A stretch of DNA of 32,021 nucleotides, taken from contig CAJWPZ010000018.1 of assembly GCA_913045325.1 (NCBI GenBank), positions 1-32,021 of the forward strand, read 5' to 3'. Both the position numbers and the translations under genes were made by a program. The notes beneath the pieces are model-generated. The model saw nothing but the letters and a program-made list of their open reading frames with translations, did not search any database and was not told the origin of the DNA. The DNA is from an uncultured Flavobacteriaceae bacterium. GTDB lineage: Bacteria; Bacteroidota; Bacteroidia; Flavobacteriales; Flavobacteriaceae. Positions 32,012 to 32,021 of this stretch are shown here, piece by piece; the first letter of the stretch is position 1; the number at the start of each line of letters is the position of its first letter.

Positions 32012-32021
32012 CAAAGGGATT

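Overview
The window looks like a piece of core chromosome from a marine-type member of the Flavobacteriaceae (Bacteroidota). The signs are low GC, promoters of the TTG-N19/20-TAnnTTTG type, an SprA-type outer-membrane translocon of the type IX secretion system, a mevalonate-pathway decarboxylase, a Bacteroidota-style TonB with a long proline run, and a split cytochrome-oxidase locus with two subunit III genes. Every gene I can support, 27 in all, lies on the minus strand, so the order of transcription runs from high to low coordinates. I see no tRNA, rRNA, CRISPR array, insertion sequence or prophage, and no gap between genes longer than about 200 bases.

Layout in transcription order. (1) 31999-28677: ruvB, a cytochrome P450 and queG, closely spaced. 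(2) 28552-26261: a malic enzyme fused to a phosphotransacetylase-like domain. (3) 26171-16205: ruvA, the giant sprA, gcvH, a VanZ-like membrane protein, a TonB energy transducer and a small lipoprotein, ending in a clear hairpin terminator at 16152-16183. (4) 16008-13014: a promoter, then ctaB (heme O synthase), two oxidase subunit III genes and a subunit IV gene, ending in a terminator at 12961-12989. (5) 12873-10703: a second promoter, then a cysteine-free SCO-like protein, a true SCO copper chaperone, a DUF420 membrane protein and a 71-residue CxxC membrane protein. (6) 10573-2592: an export cluster of one ABC ATPase, two MacB/FtsX-type permeases, an adaptor, a TolC-type outer-membrane channel and a second adaptor, with tsaB coupled to its end. 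(7) 2501-107: an HI0933-type flavoprotein and mvaD. A further promoter at 63-92 points off the left edge.

How the genes work together. Groups 4 and 5 supply heme O, subunits and copper delivery for an aa3/caa3-type oxidase whose subunits I and II are not here. Group 6 is a MacAB-TolC-like exporter with a doubled permease and a doubled adaptor. Group 3 carries the T9SS outer-membrane channel. ruvA and ruvB are both present but sit about 5 kb apart.

I did not find a clearly new multi-gene system. The points most worth a second look are: queG, whose conserved N-terminus lies upstream of every ATG, GTG or TTG; a cysteine-free SCO-like paralogue paired with a genuine SCO; an EF-hand-like loop in the DUF420 protein; the two-adaptor, two-permease exporter; non-ATG starts on four intact genes; and a likely surface lipoprotein paired with TonB next to sprA.
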